From positions 186,001-250,000 of the forward strand of contig JACOST010000014.1 in NCBI GenBank assembly GCA_016178705.1: a stretch of DNA of 64,000 bases, in the 5' to 3' direction. The stretch's first letter is position 1; each line of letters opens with the position of its first letter. Made by a program: the position numbers and the translations under genes. Source of the stretch: Deltaproteobacteria bacterium (GTDB taxonomy: Bacteria; Desulfobacterota; Binatia; HRBIN30; JACQVA1). Under the pieces are notes generated by a model. The model saw only the letters and a list, made by a program, of their open reading frames with translations. It ran no database searches and was not told where the DNA came from. Shown piece after piece: positions 50,783 through 60,398 of this stretch.

Positions 50783-53383
50783 ATGCGGTCAATTTGGCTT
50801 CTCGTCCTGGCGCTGTCGATTGCGCCGGGCGTCTTCGCGCAATCGTACGTCGCCGACGAGCGGCTGCGGGCGAACCGCCTGGCGACGTTGAAGGAGCAAC
50901 TGGGCAATCGAACGGACGCAACGTTCACCCAGGCGCTCGATGCGCTGGTCGCGAGTGACGCACCCGGTACATTGGACGTGTGGGAGCACGCGCTCGCGAC
51001 GACTGACGGCGCGCGCCGGCCTGAGCTACTGCGGCGCTTCGCGGCCGTGCGGGATCGGCTCACGCGCCGCGAACGGATTGCACGCGTCGTGCGCCTGGCG
51101 ACTTCGCGGGCGCAGTTGGCGCGCGTGCAACAAGCGCTCGAAGAACAGGGCGGTCCGCTCAATCTGACGCTGTGGCACACCGATGGCGATCACGTCGTGG
51201 TGGCGCTGTCACCGGCGGCGTACGAGCGTTTGGCTGCTGCTGGTATTGCGGGAGATGTGTTGTTCAATTCCGTGAGCGAGTGGCAGCACGCGCAGCGCAG
51301 AGGCGCCGCGACTGCGGTGCGAATCATGCCGCACTATCAATCGAACGCGGCGGCGAACGACCATCGGGCGCGCATTCTCGTGTTCGATCTCGCTGCCGGC
51401 CCTGTCGATGCGGCGCAGTACCTCCTCGCGGACCACGAGAACGTCGTCGCCCGCAACGACCGCTATCTCGCCTACCTCGACATCGTTCCACGACACCACC
51501 GGCACATCTATCTGCGACAGCGATACCGCCAGCATGGGTTGCGTATCGTCGCCATGTTGCCGGTCGACCGGTTCGACACCGCCGGGCGCCGGTTCTTCCC
51601 GGAGCTGGAAGGATCAGCATTGACGATTGGCAGCGCGGCCAGCCTCGACGGGCAGTTTCATTCGTACGCGGAAGTGGCGGCGGAACTGCAGGATCTCGCT
51701 GCGCGCTATCCCGGTATCGCATCGCTGAGCAGCCTGGGGCCGACGTATGAAGGCCGCGAGATCTGGGCGCTCAAGATCAGCCGTGACGTGACGGTCGACG
51801 ATCCGAACAAGCCCGACGTGCTCTTCACCGGCTGCCACCATGCGCGCGAGTGGATCTCGGTCGAGCCGCCGATGTATTTCGCGCATCGGTTGCTCGATGA
51901 CTACGCGACCGACGACAGCGTTCGGTACTTCGTCGATCATGCCGAGATCTGGATCGTGCCGATCGTCAATCCCGACGGCCTCGCCTACAGCCAGCGCTCG
52001 GCGAATTCGGCCGGCGATAGCGTCCGGTACTGGCGCAAGAATCGGCGACCGATCAGGACCGCGAGCTGCGGCAGCGGTGTCGGGGTCGACCTCAATCGCA
52101 ACTACAACTTCATGTGGCGCCTCGCGAGCGATCGCCCGTGCCCGACGACGTTCGACGATCAGGGCGCCAGCGATGACCCCGGCGACTTCCAACTCTATCG
52201 CGGCCCGAGTCCGCTGTCGGAATTGGAAGTGCAAGCGATCGCTGCACTGACCGCGAACCCGGCGCACAATTTCATCTCCCGCGTCGACTTCCACAACTAC
52301 AGCCAGCTCGTCCTCTATCCGTGGGATTTTGGCACGAGTCCGTCGGCGGATGCGAATACGCAGGCGCAATTGGGTGCAATGCTGGCGCAGCGTCTTTCAG
52401 CGACCAATGGCGTTCACTACACACCCGAGCCGGGGGTAGGCCTGTACATCGCGACGGGCACCTCGGTCGATCACGCCTACGGTGTTGATCATACGGTCGC
52501 TGCCTTCGTGTGGGAGTTACGCCCGGCGTCGTGCTGCTTCTACGTGCCGGAGAACCAAATTGATCCGATCAATCGCGAGAGCTGGAACGGCGCACGTGCG
52601 CTGCTCGATTGGAGTGTCGGCCCACCGTACCTCGTGGATGTGGAAGCGCGCCAGCAGAGCGCCGGCGCGGCGTTCGACGCGGTCGTCTATCAAGCCGGAT
52701 GGAGTGACGCGGTGAACGGCCGCACGTTGTCGGTAGCGAACCTTGCCGGCCAATTGCAACCGGGCCGTTTGCGTCTGACCCTGCATTTCTCGAAGCCGAT
52801 GCCTGCGGGTAGTTCACCGCAAGTGACCCTTGGCCGTATTGCTCCGTTCAACGAAGTAACGGCAACGGTTGTTGCTCCCGGCGAAGGCTGGCAGACGACG
52901 CTCGGCAACGATACCAACAATACCTGGATCGGCGAAGTCGACATCCCCGCCTACGGCGACGGTACGCTGCCGTGGCAACTCGCGGTGCGGGTGCAAGACG
53001 GCGTAGGTTCAGCGCTCGACGCGCAACCCGCCACGATCGCCAACTACGGGTTCGGCAGCGACCACTGGTTGGATGACGAGAGCGGATCCGACCTGCAGCA
53101 CCTCTTGCCAACGAGCGTGAGCCTCGGTCCACTACCCAGCGCGACGGCGACGACTACACGTGTCCCCACACCGACACGGACGCCAACGCGGACGCGGAGC
53201 GCGTCACCGACGCGTACGGCGACGCGCACGCGCCGCCCGACCATCACACTCACCCCGACGTGGACGCGCCGCCCGACCCGAACGCCAACCGCCACGCGCA
53301 CCCGCACATCAACGGCCACCCGCACGCCGAGCGCTACACCAACCTCAACCCGGCGCCCGACGCGCACGCGGACGCCACTGTAG
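50783..53383 (+). CDS. Secreted M14-family zinc carboxypeptidase with Thr/Pro/Arg tail
   Basis: A protein of 866 aa. Signal peptide MRSIWLLVLALSIAPGVFAQ. An N-terminal ~270-residue pro-region/beta-domain precedes the M14 catalytic domain: zinc ligands in GCHHAREW (H-x2-E) and the later DFHNYS His, with substrate residues in VDLNRNYNFMW and the catalytic Glu in FVWELRPA. A ~150-residue beta-sandwich follows, then a ~75-residue Thr/Pro/Arg tail (TRTPTRTRS...). It releases C-terminal residues from peptides outside the cell. The tail ends without a dockerin-like pair, unlike the octaheme cytochrome. Confidence 0.88.
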   Translation: MRSIWLLVLALSIAPGVFAQSYVADERLRANRLATLKEQLGNRTDATFTQALDALVASDAPGTLDVWEHALATTDGARRPELLRRFAAVRDRLTRRERIARVVRLATSRAQLARVQQALEEQGGPLNLTLWHTDGDHVVVALSPAAYERLAAAGIAGDVLFNSVSEWQHAQRRGAATAVRIMPHYQSNAAANDHRARILVFDLAAGPVDAAQYLLADHENVVARNDRYLAYLDIVPRHHRHIYLRQRYRQHGLRIVAMLPVDRFDTAGRRFFPELEGSALTIGSAASLDGQFHSYAEVAAELQDLAARYPGIASLSSLGPTYEGREIWALKISRDVTVDDPNKPDVLFTGCHHAREWISVEPPMYFAHRLLDDYATDDSVRYFVDHAEIWIVPIVNPDGLAYSQRSANSAGDSVRYWRKNRRPIRTASCGSGVGVDLNRNYNFMWRLASDRPCPTTFDDQGASDDPGDFQLYRGPSPLSELEVQAIAALTANPAHNFISRVDFHNYSQLVLYPWDFGTSPSADANTQAQLGAMLAQRLSATNGVHYTPEPGVGLYIATGTSVDHAYGVDHTVAAFVWELRPASCCFYVPENQIDPINRESWNGARALLDWSVGPPYLVDVEARQQSAGAAFDAVVYQAGWSDAVNGRTLSVANLAGQLQPGRLRLTLHFSKPMPAGSSPQVTLGRIAPFNEVTATVVAPGEGWQTTLGNDTNNTWIGEVDIPAYGDGTLPWQLAVRVQDGVGSALDAQPATIANYGFGSDHWLDDESGSDLQHLLPTSVSLGPLPSATATTTRVPTPTRTPTRTRSASPTRTATRTRRPTITLTPTWTRRPTRTPTATRTRTSTATRTPSATPTSTRRPTRTRTPL

Positions 53384-53486
53384 CCGCCGGCGTTCAGCCG
53401 GTTCCAGATAGTGGCTTCGGATTTCCGCTGCGCAAGCAGTCCGCGACGAACTGGAGACAATCTATCCGCTTTGGTAGAAGGTCGGC

Positions 53487-54509
53487 ATGACGGAGACCGG
53501 GATCGTTGTCGATCCGCGCTACCTCGATCACGACACCGGCCGCGGCCATCCCGAACGGCGTGAGCGCATCGCCGTGTTGTTGCAGATGCTCGGCGAACAG
53601 CGCGACCGATTTCACGCGATCGCGCCGCGCGCGGCCACCGGCGAGGAGCTGGCGCTGGTACACGACGGCGCGTTCGTGGAGGACGTCGCCAAGACCCAAC
53701 ACCTCGCCCACTTCGCCTTCGATGCCGATACGCCGGTGTCGCCGCAATCGTACCAGACCGCCTGTCTGGCGGCGGGTGGATTTCTCGCGCTGCTCGATGC
53801 GATCATGGCCGGCAGCGTACACAACGGTTTCGCCTTCGTCCGTCCGCCGGGGCATCACGCCGAGCGCACGCGGGCGATGGGTTTCTGCATATTCAACAAC
53901 GTCGCCATCGGGGCCGAGTACCTGCGCCGCGTCCACGGTCTGTCGCGCGTGCTGGTGATGGATTGGGATCTGCATCACGGCAACGGCACGCAGCATATGT
54001 TCGAGCGCGATCCGGGTGTCCTCTACGTCTCCACGCACCAGTATCCATTTTATCCCGGCACCGGCGCGATGGACGAGTGCGGTCGCAGCGAGGGTGAAGG
54101 CTTCACGGTGAATATCCCCTTCCCTGCCGGCTGCGCTGACGCCGAGTTCGCCGAGGCGTTCACCACCGTGATCGAACCGATCGCACACCAGTTCGAACCA
54201 GAGTTCGTGCTGATTTCCGCCGGCTTCGATGCGCACGCACGCGATCCGCTCGGCGGCTTGGCGGTCACTGAGGCCGGCTTCGATCTGATGACTCGCTCGC
54301 TCCTTGATATCGCCCGCCGCTACGCCAAGGGGCGCTGCGCGGCGATCCTCGAAGGTGGTTACGATCTCACCGCCATCCGCAACTCCTCCGCCACGGTACT
54401 GGACGAACTCGGCGCTGGTGGTGGCGAGATCCATTCGGCCCCAGCCAGCCGCGCGACGGCGATCCTGGAACACGTTCGCAAAATTCAAGGGCGGTACTGG
54501 AAGTGGTGA
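53487..54509 (+). CDS. Histone deacetylase superfamily (class II-like) amidohydrolase
   Basis: A protein of 340 aa. RPPGHHAERTRAMGFC (charge-relay His pair), VLVMDWDLHHGNGTQ (zinc Asp/His), SAGFDAHARDPLGGL (zinc Asp) and EGGYDL are all conserved. Bacterial members deacetylate polyamines, acetoin-related compounds or N-acetyl metabolites. It stands alone 103 bp after the carboxypeptidase; no acetyl-donor partner gene is adjacent. Substrate not determinable. Confidence 0.92.
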   Translation: MTETGIVVDPRYLDHDTGRGHPERRERIAVLLQMLGEQRDRFHAIAPRAATGEELALVHDGAFVEDVAKTQHLAHFAFDADTPVSPQSYQTACLAAGGFLALLDAIMAGSVHNGFAFVRPPGHHAERTRAMGFCIFNNVAIGAEYLRRVHGLSRVLVMDWDLHHGNGTQHMFERDPGVLYVSTHQYPFYPGTGAMDECGRSEGEGFTVNIPFPAGCADAEFAEAFTTVIEPIAHQFEPEFVLISAGFDAHARDPLGGLAVTEAGFDLMTRSLLDIARRYAKGRCAAILEGGYDLTAIRNSSATVLDELGAGGGEIHSAPASRATAILEHVRKIQGRYWKW

Positions 54510-54583
54510 GTCGCCTTGGTTGATGACTCGTCGGAGGTGCCCGTGACCGCGCTTTACCTCAGAAATGGAGCGATATCTCCACG

Positions 54584-54658
54584 CGTCATTCCGGCGAAAG
54601 CCGGAATCCAGGCTCAAGCCCCATGCCCCCATGGATACCGGCTTTCGCCGGTATGACG
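54584..54658 (+). repeat. Dispersed palindromic repeat, copy D2
   Basis: Same unit as 36455-36533: it starts CGTCATTCCGGCGAAAGCCGG and ends in a hairpin around ACCGGCTTTCGCCGGTATGACG. It is followed, like copy D1, by a related block (CACTGCCGGGATTTCTTGTGC). It lies just upstream of the PEBP gene. Confidence 0.8.
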
Positions 54659-54691
54659 AATTCACTGCCGGGATTTCTTGTGCAAAGCCCC

Positions 54692-55267
54692 ATGACCGTA
54701 ACCCGCTGTCGTACGCGGCTTGCAATCCTGACGCTGGTCGTCGGCCTTACGACGCATGCAGCTACCGCTACCGATCCCCAGGAGGCAGATATGGCTCTCT
54801 CGCTCACGTCTTCCGCGTTCACCAACGGCGGAGAGATTCCGCGGATTCACACCTGCGACGGCAACGATGTCTCGCCGTCATTGACCTGGAGCGGCGTGCC
54901 GGCGGGTGCACGCAGCCTCGCACTCATCGTCGACGATCCCGATGCGCCGGATCCAGCCGCGCCAAAGATGACCTGGGTGCACTGGGTCCTGTACAACATC
55001 CCGGCATCGGCTAGCGGACTGCCGCAAGGTGTGACCGCGAACGATCTGCCCGTGGGAACGAAGCAAGGTCTCAACGATTGGAAGCGCACCGGCTACGGTG
55101 GTCCCTGCCCGCCAATCGGCCGGCATCGGTACTTCCACAAACTCTACGCGCTCGACACCGTGCTAGGCGGTTTGGACACAGCGACCAAGGCGCAGCTCGA
55201 GGCGGCGATGAAGGGCCATGTCGTCGCGCGCGCCGAGTTGGTCGGAACCTACCAGCACGCGCAGTAG
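54692..55267 (+). CDS. YbhB/YbcL-family phosphatidylethanolamine-binding-like protein (Raf kinase inhibitor fold)
   Basis: A protein of 191 aa from ATG 54692, with a convincing signal peptide (RCRTRLAILTLVVGLTTHAATA). The PEBP fold shows DDPDAPDP, MTWVHWVLYNIP and the conserved GPCPPIGRHRYFHKLYALD pocket. An in-frame ATG at 54791 carries a strong AGGAGG and would give the 158-aa form, the same size as E. coli YbhB, so a cytoplasmic product is equally possible. The upstream repeat D2 lies between the deacetylase and this gene. Confidence 0.85.
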   Translation: MTVTRCRTRLAILTLVVGLTTHAATATDPQEADMALSLTSSAFTNGGEIPRIHTCDGNDVSPSLTWSGVPAGARSLALIVDDPDAPDPAAPKMTWVHWVLYNIPASASGLPQGVTANDLPVGTKQGLNDWKRTGYGGPCPPIGRHRYFHKLYALDTVLGGLDTATKAQLEAAMKGHVVARAELVGTYQHAQ

Positions 55268-55280
55268 CGACAGCGAGACG

Positions 55281-56216
55281 ATGGGGTTGTCGCGGTACGC
55301 CAAGCTGGCGTGGATCACGCTCGCGTTCAACGTGCTGGTGATCCTGTGGGGCGCGTTTGTGCGCGCGAGCGGATCGGGCGCGGGGTGTGGCAGTCACTGG
55401 CCGTTGTGCAACGGCGAAGTAGTCCCGCGCAGCCCGGCGATCGCGACGCTGATCGAGTTCGGGCATCGGCTCAGCAGCGGCGTCGCGTTGGTGTTGATCG
55501 CCGCCCTCGTCATCGGCGCGTGGCGCGGGTTTCCACGCCGCCATCCGGTACGACTCGGTGCGGCGCTCTCCGGATTCTTCATCGTCAGCGAGGCGCTCAT
55601 CGGCGCGGGACTCGTCCTACTGGAATACGTCGCGCACAACGCGTCCCTGGCGCGCGGCTTCTGGGTCGCCGGGCATTTGATGAACACGTTTCTGCTCGTC
55701 GGGTCGCTCACGCTGACCGCGTGGTGGGCATCGGGCGGAGGCGCGGTGCGACTGCGCGCGCAAGGCGGCGTGCTGGTCATGCTCACGATCGCGCTGCTGG
55801 GAACGCTGGTCCTCGGCGTGAGCGGCGCGGTGACCGCGCTCGGCGATACGCTGTTTCCCGCGGCCAGCTTGGCCGAGGCAGAGGCGCAGACGTTCTCCAG
55901 CACGGCGCATCTCTTCGTTCGGCTGCGGGTGTGGCATCCAGCGCTCGCCATCGCCGTCGGTCTGTGCGTACTGTTTGCCACGCTAACAGTGACAACGGCT
56001 CGGCGCACCGCGATCAGCGCAATGCTCGCGCGTGGACTCGTCTGGCTCTACTTGGCGCAGATCGTCGTCGGCGTTCTCAACGTGTCGTTGCTGGCACCGA
56101 TCGCCGTCCAGATCTTTCACTTGCTGGTGTCGGATCTGATTTGGATCGTGCTGGTCCTGTTCGCGGCGAGTGCGCTTGCAGCGGAGTCGCCGGTTCACTC
56201 GGGAACCGTGCTGTAA
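55281..56216 (+). CDS. ctaA: Heme A synthase, COX15/CtaA family
   Basis: A protein of 311 aa. About eight TM helices; the signature GAFVRASGSGAGCGSHWPLCNG contains the paired cysteines and lies after TM1, and the heme-ligand histidines occur in EFGHRLSSG, VAGHLMNTF, TAHLFVRLRVWHP and QIFHLLVSD. It converts heme O to heme A for aa3-type oxidases. No oxidase or heme O synthase gene is in the window. The 3' end overlaps the convergent amidohydrolase by 22 bp. Confidence 0.92.
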   Translation: MGLSRYAKLAWITLAFNVLVILWGAFVRASGSGAGCGSHWPLCNGEVVPRSPAIATLIEFGHRLSSGVALVLIAALVIGAWRGFPRRHPVRLGAALSGFFIVSEALIGAGLVLLEYVAHNASLARGFWVAGHLMNTFLLVGSLTLTAWWASGGGAVRLRAQGGVLVMLTIALLGTLVLGVSGAVTALGDTLFPAASLAEAEAQTFSSTAHLFVRLRVWHPALAIAVGLCVLFATLTVTTARRTAISAMLARGLVWLYLAQIVVGVLNVSLLAPIAVQIFHLLVSDLIWIVLVLFAASALAAESPVHSGTVL

Positions 56217-57502
56217 ACTGTCGCGAGCTGCGCCATCACGTCTTGCGTGGTGACCGGCCGCAGTTCGCCGGCAATCGGCGGCTTGCCGCCTTGCGACTTC
56301 ACCGACAGATCGACGTTGGGCGACTCGGCGCGCAACGCCTTCACCGTGCACTTCGCCTTCGGCCGGTGCTTGAACGGGTCCGCCATGAAAAACCGCAGCG
56401 CGTTCTCGTGCGTGATCTTGTTGATCTCGGCATCCGACACGCCGTCGCAACTACGCATCAGAATTTCCGGCGAGTGTGGCCACGTGGTGTCGGAGTGTGG
56501 GTAGTCGCACTCCCAAGTCATCGTGTCGACGCCAACCCCGTGTCGGTTCTTCACTCCGACGGGATCGTCGATGAAACACGTGATGACGTGTTCGCGCCAC
56601 ACTTCGCTCGGCTTCTTGCCGCGAAAGTCTTGGTGCGTCCACTTGTGATGATGTTCGTGGACGTAGTCGGCGCGTTCGAGGAAGTACGGAATCCAACCGA
56701 TGCCGCCTTCCGACATCGCGATCTTGATGCCGGGAAAATCCTTCAGCACGCGCGACCACAGCAAATCCGCCGCGGCGTTGACGCACGCGATCGGTTGCAC
56801 CGTGATCATCACGTCGACCGGCGCATCCATCGATGAAAACTTCATCCCAGCCCCCGAGCCGATGTGGATGCAGATGACCGTGCCTTCCTCCGCACACGCC
56901 TTCCAGAACGGATCCCAGTGCGGATTGTGGAAGCTCGGCAAGCCGAGAGCGTCGGGGCTCTCGGTGAAGCTGACCGCGTGGCAGCCTTTCTTCGCCACAC
57001 GCCGCACTTCGGCGGCCATCAACTGCGGATCCCAGAACGGCAGCAACGCGAGCGGGATGAAGCGGCCGGGATAGGTGCCGCACCACTCATCGATGTGCCA
57101 GTCATTGTAGGCTTGCAGCACCACGTGCGACAGGTTGCGATCCGCTTGACGAAAGAACAGCGCGCCACACAAACCGGGAAACGACGGGAAGCACATCGAG
57201 GCGAGCACGCCGTTCACGTTCATGTCGTGGATACGCTCGTGGATGTTGTAGGTACCGGGGCGGAGCTGATCAAACGACGTCGGCTCCATGCCGTACTCTT
57301 CCGGCGGCCGCCCGACGACGGCGTTGAGGCCGATGTTGGGAATCTGCTCGCCCTGCCACACCCAGACGTCGCTGCCGTCCTTCTTGCGCACAACCCGCGG
57401 GCCCTGGGCTTTGTACTGCGCCGGCAGGTGCTGGGCGAACATGTTCGCCGGTTCGACCACGTGATCGTCCACGCTGACTAGAATGAGATCGTCGGCTTTC
57501 AT
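56195..57502 (-). CDS. Amidohydrolase family (Amidohydro_2) metal-dependent hydrolase
   Basis: A protein of 435 aa. TIM-barrel hydrolase: N-terminal SVDDHVVEP metal motif, CIHIGSG His, ISEGGIGW, and late WECDYPHSD with the metal Asp. The family includes decarboxylases of aromatic acids (gamma-resorcylate, ACMS) and hydrolases of xenobiotics; many Deltaproteobacteria-type genomes carry several. ATG 57502 gives the standard start; upstream ATG 57535 is unlikely. Last gene of the glgA-containing minus-strand run. Confidence 0.9.
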   Translation of the reverse strand: MKADDLILVSVDDHVVEPANMFAQHLPAQYKAQGPRVVRKKDGSDVWVWQGEQIPNIGLNAVVGRPPEEYGMEPTSFDQLRPGTYNIHERIHDMNVNGVLASMCFPSFPGLCGALFFRQADRNLSHVVLQAYNDWHIDEWCGTYPGRFIPLALLPFWDPQLMAAEVRRVAKKGCHAVSFTESPDALGLPSFHNPHWDPFWKACAEEGTVICIHIGSGAGMKFSSMDAPVDVMITVQPIACVNAAADLLWSRVLKDFPGIKIAMSEGGIGWIPYFLERADYVHEHHHKWTHQDFRGKKPSEVWREHVITCFIDDPVGVKNRHGVGVDTMTWECDYPHSDTTWPHSPEILMRSCDGVSDAEINKITHENALRFFMADPFKHRPKAKCTVKALRAESPNVDLSVKSQGGKPPIAGELRPVTTQDVMAQLATVYSTVPE

Positions 57503-57569
57503 CGCTGCGTCCTCCCGCGCTGTCGCCCCTCTCATCTAAAGCAGGTCAATCGTTTGATCAAGAGGAATC

Positions 57570-58349
57570 TCAGCTGAACTCGACCGAGAAGCGGATGTTC
57601 TTCTTCGCCATGCCGTCGAGGACGATCTGCGCACCACCGCTGCGCATCATCCATTCGAGGCGATGGTCGCGGTACTCGCGCACGAAGGCCCCCGAATCGA
57701 TGATCGGCTTGAGATCTTGAAACGTCGGCAGGATCTCCATCACCGCGGCGGTACACTTCTGCGCGCTGTCGCGCGCGCTCGTGCGTTCGTGCCAGCGCGC
57801 CAGCGCCGAACCCGCCGCCGGCGGAAAGCCGTTGCCGGTCGCGCCGGTCACGTACGGCCACACCGACAGATCGCCCCACCCGAACTGCTCGCCGTTGAAG
57901 TACGGCCGATTGCCCAACTCGCGTTCCAAGCGCGCATTAATGCCGGCGATCTGCCGGCCCGCCCGCGCGACCAACTGATCGGCGAGCGCGCCGGTGGCGC
58001 GTTCGAACACGCGGATCTCGGCCAGCGCCCAATTGATCGCTTCGTAGTAGGTGTCGCACAGTTCTTCGAGCATGCGCACCCGCGCACGGTCGGCTGCAGC
58101 GGCCGGCAGCATCGCCGGCTTCGGCCACTTGTCCTCGATGTATTCGAGGATAATGGTCGAATCGAAGACCTTCACATCGCCATCCACCAGCGCCGGGACT
58201 TCCAAGCGCGGATTCGCCGCCGCGAAGGCGGCGTCGCCGCCGGCGAGAATGTTGGGCAGCACCGACTCGAATGGGACGTTCTTCTCGTACAGCGCGAGTT
58301 TCACCTTCTGCGCGTACGGCGATAGCGGATGTTCGAACACTTGGATCAT
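57570..58349 (-). CDS. Glutathione S-transferase family protein
   Basis: A protein of 259 aa. A thioredoxin-like N-terminal domain (HPLSPYAQKVKLALYEKNVPFESV; VPALVDGDVKVFDSTIILEYIED) and an all-helical C-terminal domain with the conserved NRPYFNGEQFGWGDLSVWPYV cap. The N-terminal Ser-Pro-Tyr is the probable glutathione-activating region; there is no N-terminal CxxC. GGAGG precedes the ATG. It is co-oriented with the histidine phosphatase, 2 bp away, suggesting a shared operon. Confidence 0.9.
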   Translation of the reverse strand: MIQVFEHPLSPYAQKVKLALYEKNVPFESVLPNILAGGDAAFAAANPRLEVPALVDGDVKVFDSTIILEYIEDKWPKPAMLPAAAADRARVRMLEELCDTYYEAINWALAEIRVFERATGALADQLVARAGRQIAGINARLERELGNRPYFNGEQFGWGDLSVWPYVTGATGNGFPPAAGSALARWHERTSARDSAQKCTAAVMEILPTFQDLKPIIDSGAFVREYRDHRLEWMMRSGGAQIVLDGMAKKNIRFSVEFS

Positions 58350-58351
58350 GA

Positions 58352-58963
58352 TCAGGCCTCCTCAATGCGTACCGGTAGCCGGTACGCGCCATTGTTGTGT
58401 TCCACCAAGACGATGCCGGCGTTGGGAATTGCCGGCGCAACCGGCGCCGCGTCCCACGAGCGCGCAACGTACGCCCACGCCGCCATCAGCACACCGGCAT
58501 GCGCGACGACAACCACGTCGCCGCCGCTCTGAGATCTCGCGAGCCGATCGAGCACTGGCCCGACGCGCGCCTGCACTTCGAGCAGCGACTCACCGCCCGG
58601 CGGCCGCCACTCCCAGCGACGCGTCGGATCGAAGCTCGGATCGTCGCGCACGGTATCGTACGGCTGGCCCATCAACGCGCCGAGGTGTTGCTCGCATACA
58701 TCGGGCTCGATCTCCAGCGGCAGAGCCAGCGCGGCGGCGATGATCTCGCCGGTCTCGCGCGCACGAGCAAACGGGCTCGCAACGACGCACGCCGGCGCGA
58801 ACCGTTTGCGGATCGTGGCCGCCACAGTACGAGCTTGCTCGCGGCCACGTTCGGTCAACGGCACCTCGGTGCTGTGCGTGAAGCGGCGATCGCGGTTGCC
58901 CTCGCTCTCGCCGTGGCGCACCAAGATCAAGCGCCCAATGTTGGTGTCGTTTACTCCAATCAC
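58352..58963 (-). CDS. Histidine phosphatase family protein (phosphoglycerate mutase-like)
   Basis: A protein of 203 aa from GTG 58963, with GAGAGG upstream and a GTGA overlap with the glycogen synthase stop. VRHGESEGNRDRRF supplies the phospho-His, TERGREQA and SPFARARETGEI the second and third motifs, and VAHAGVL the second His. The in-frame ATG at 59098 lies inside glgA and is not used. It could act on a sugar or nucleotide phosphate; the coupling to glgA hints at a sugar-phosphate substrate. Confidence 0.87.
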   Translation of the reverse strand: MIGVNDTNIGRLILVRHGESEGNRDRRFTHSTEVPLTERGREQARTVAATIRKRFAPACVVASPFARARETGEIIAAALALPLEIEPDVCEQHLGALMGQPYDTVRDDPSFDPTRRWEWRPPGGESLLEVQARVGPVLDRLARSQSGGDVVVVAHAGVLMAAWAYVARSWDAAPVAPAIPNAGIVLVEHNNGAYRLPVRIEEA

Positions 58964-60396
58964 GCGACTAACCTCTCGTACAACTCCACATACTGCTGCG
59001 CGCTGCGCTGCCACGAAAAATCGGCGGCCATCGCATTGCGCCGCACCAGGCGCCATTTCGCCGGACGCCGATAGTAGACGAGCGCCGAGTTGATGCAATC
59101 GAGCAGCGCCGCCGGCGTGTACTCGCGAAACTTGAACCCGTTACCCTGCTCGCCGTCGAACTGCGTGATCGTGTCCTGCAATCCACCGGTCGCGTGCACG
59201 ATTGGAATGGTCCCGTAGCGGAGGCTGTAGATCTGATTGAGCCCGCACGGCTCGTAGCGCGACGGCATGAGGAAGAAATCGGCGCCCGCCTCGATCTTGT
59301 GCGCCAGGGCGTTGTCGAAGGTGAACCGCACCGCAACGCGATCGGCGAATCGATCCGCCAGCTCACTGAGCACCGCCTGGTAGCGAACGTCGCCGGTGCC
59401 GAGCACGACGAGTTGCACCGGCTGCGCCAGCAAGCGCGGTAGTGTCGCGGCCAACAGATCGAACCCCTTCTGATCCGCCAGGCGCGAGACGATGCCGAAC
59501 AGCGGCAGCTTCGCATCGACCGGCAGGCCGAAGACGCTCTGCAGGTCCGCCTTGCAGCGCGCTTTGCCGGCGAAACTGCCAGCCGAGTAACGTGCGGCGA
59601 TGTGCGGATCGGTCGCGGGATTCCACTCGTCGTAGTCCACCCCGTTGAGAATCCCGGTGAGCACCGCGTGGCGCGCACGCAGCACCCCGTCGAGTCGATG
59701 GCCGAATGCCGGCGTCTGGATCTCTTCCGCGTACGTGCGACTCACGGTCGTGACGGCATCGGCGAACACGATGCCACCTTTGAGGTAGTTGATCTGGTTG
59801 TAAAACTCGATCTGCTCGGGATTGAAGTAGCGCCGGTCGAGATTCAGCAAATGCCAATCCTCGCCCCAGAACACGCCCTGGTAGGCGAGATTGTGGATGG
59901 TGAGCACGGTCTTCACTGCAGCGAGGGTTGGGTAGCGCGCGGCGTCAGCGCGCAGAAATGCCGGCACCAGCGCGGTCTGCCAATCGTGACAATGGAGGAT
60001 TTGCGGCGGCCCCAGGCGTTCGGCGATCGCGAGCACGGCGCGCGCGAAGAACGCGAAGCGCTCGGCGTTGTCGCTGAAGTCGCCGGCCGGTGTACCGTAC
60101 AACTCGTCGCGATCGAAATACGCATCCGCGCCTGGCAGATAGACCTGCACGCCACTCGGCAGTTCGGTGGTGAGCACGGCGGTCTCAATCGTGCGGCTGG
60201 AGATCGGCACGCTCACCGACCATCCGGTCGGCCGCAGCGGGAACTTGTCGCGATCGATCGCTCGGTAGGCCGGCAGCACCACGCTCACCTCGACCCCCAG
60301 TGTCGTTAGCACCGCGGGCAACGCCCCGATCACGTCGGCGAGTCCGCCGGTCTTCGCCAGCGGCACCGCCTCCGATGCGGCCATCAGCACGCGCAT
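58960..60396 (-). CDS. glgA: Glycogen/starch synthase (ADP-glucose type)
   Basis: A protein of 478 aa, GT5 family. The N-terminal ASEAVPLAKTGGLADVIGALP contains the KTGGL substrate loop, and the C-terminal domain carries GIVSRLADQKGFDLL and MPSRYEPCGLNQIYSLRYG with the catalytic Glu of the E-x7-E motif. It elongates alpha-1,4-glucan from ADP-glucose in the cytoplasm. Standard length. Followed by the histidine phosphatase gene with overlap. No glgB, glgC or glgP in the window. Confidence 0.94.
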   Translation of the reverse strand: MRVLMAASEAVPLAKTGGLADVIGALPAVLTTLGVEVSVVLPAYRAIDRDKFPLRPTGWSVSVPISSRTIETAVLTTELPSGVQVYLPGADAYFDRDELYGTPAGDFSDNAERFAFFARAVLAIAERLGPPQILHCHDWQTALVPAFLRADAARYPTLAAVKTVLTIHNLAYQGVFWGEDWHLLNLDRRYFNPEQIEFYNQINYLKGGIVFADAVTTVSRTYAEEIQTPAFGHRLDGVLRARHAVLTGILNGVDYDEWNPATDPHIAARYSAGSFAGKARCKADLQSVFGLPVDAKLPLFGIVSRLADQKGFDLLAATLPRLLAQPVQLVVLGTGDVRYQAVLSELADRFADRVAVRFTFDNALAHKIEAGADFFLMPSRYEPCGLNQIYSLRYGTIPIVHATGGLQDTITQFDGEQGNGFKFREYTPAALLDCINSALVYYRRPAKWRLVRRNAMAADFSWQRSAQQYVELYERLVA

Positions 60397-60398
60397 GG

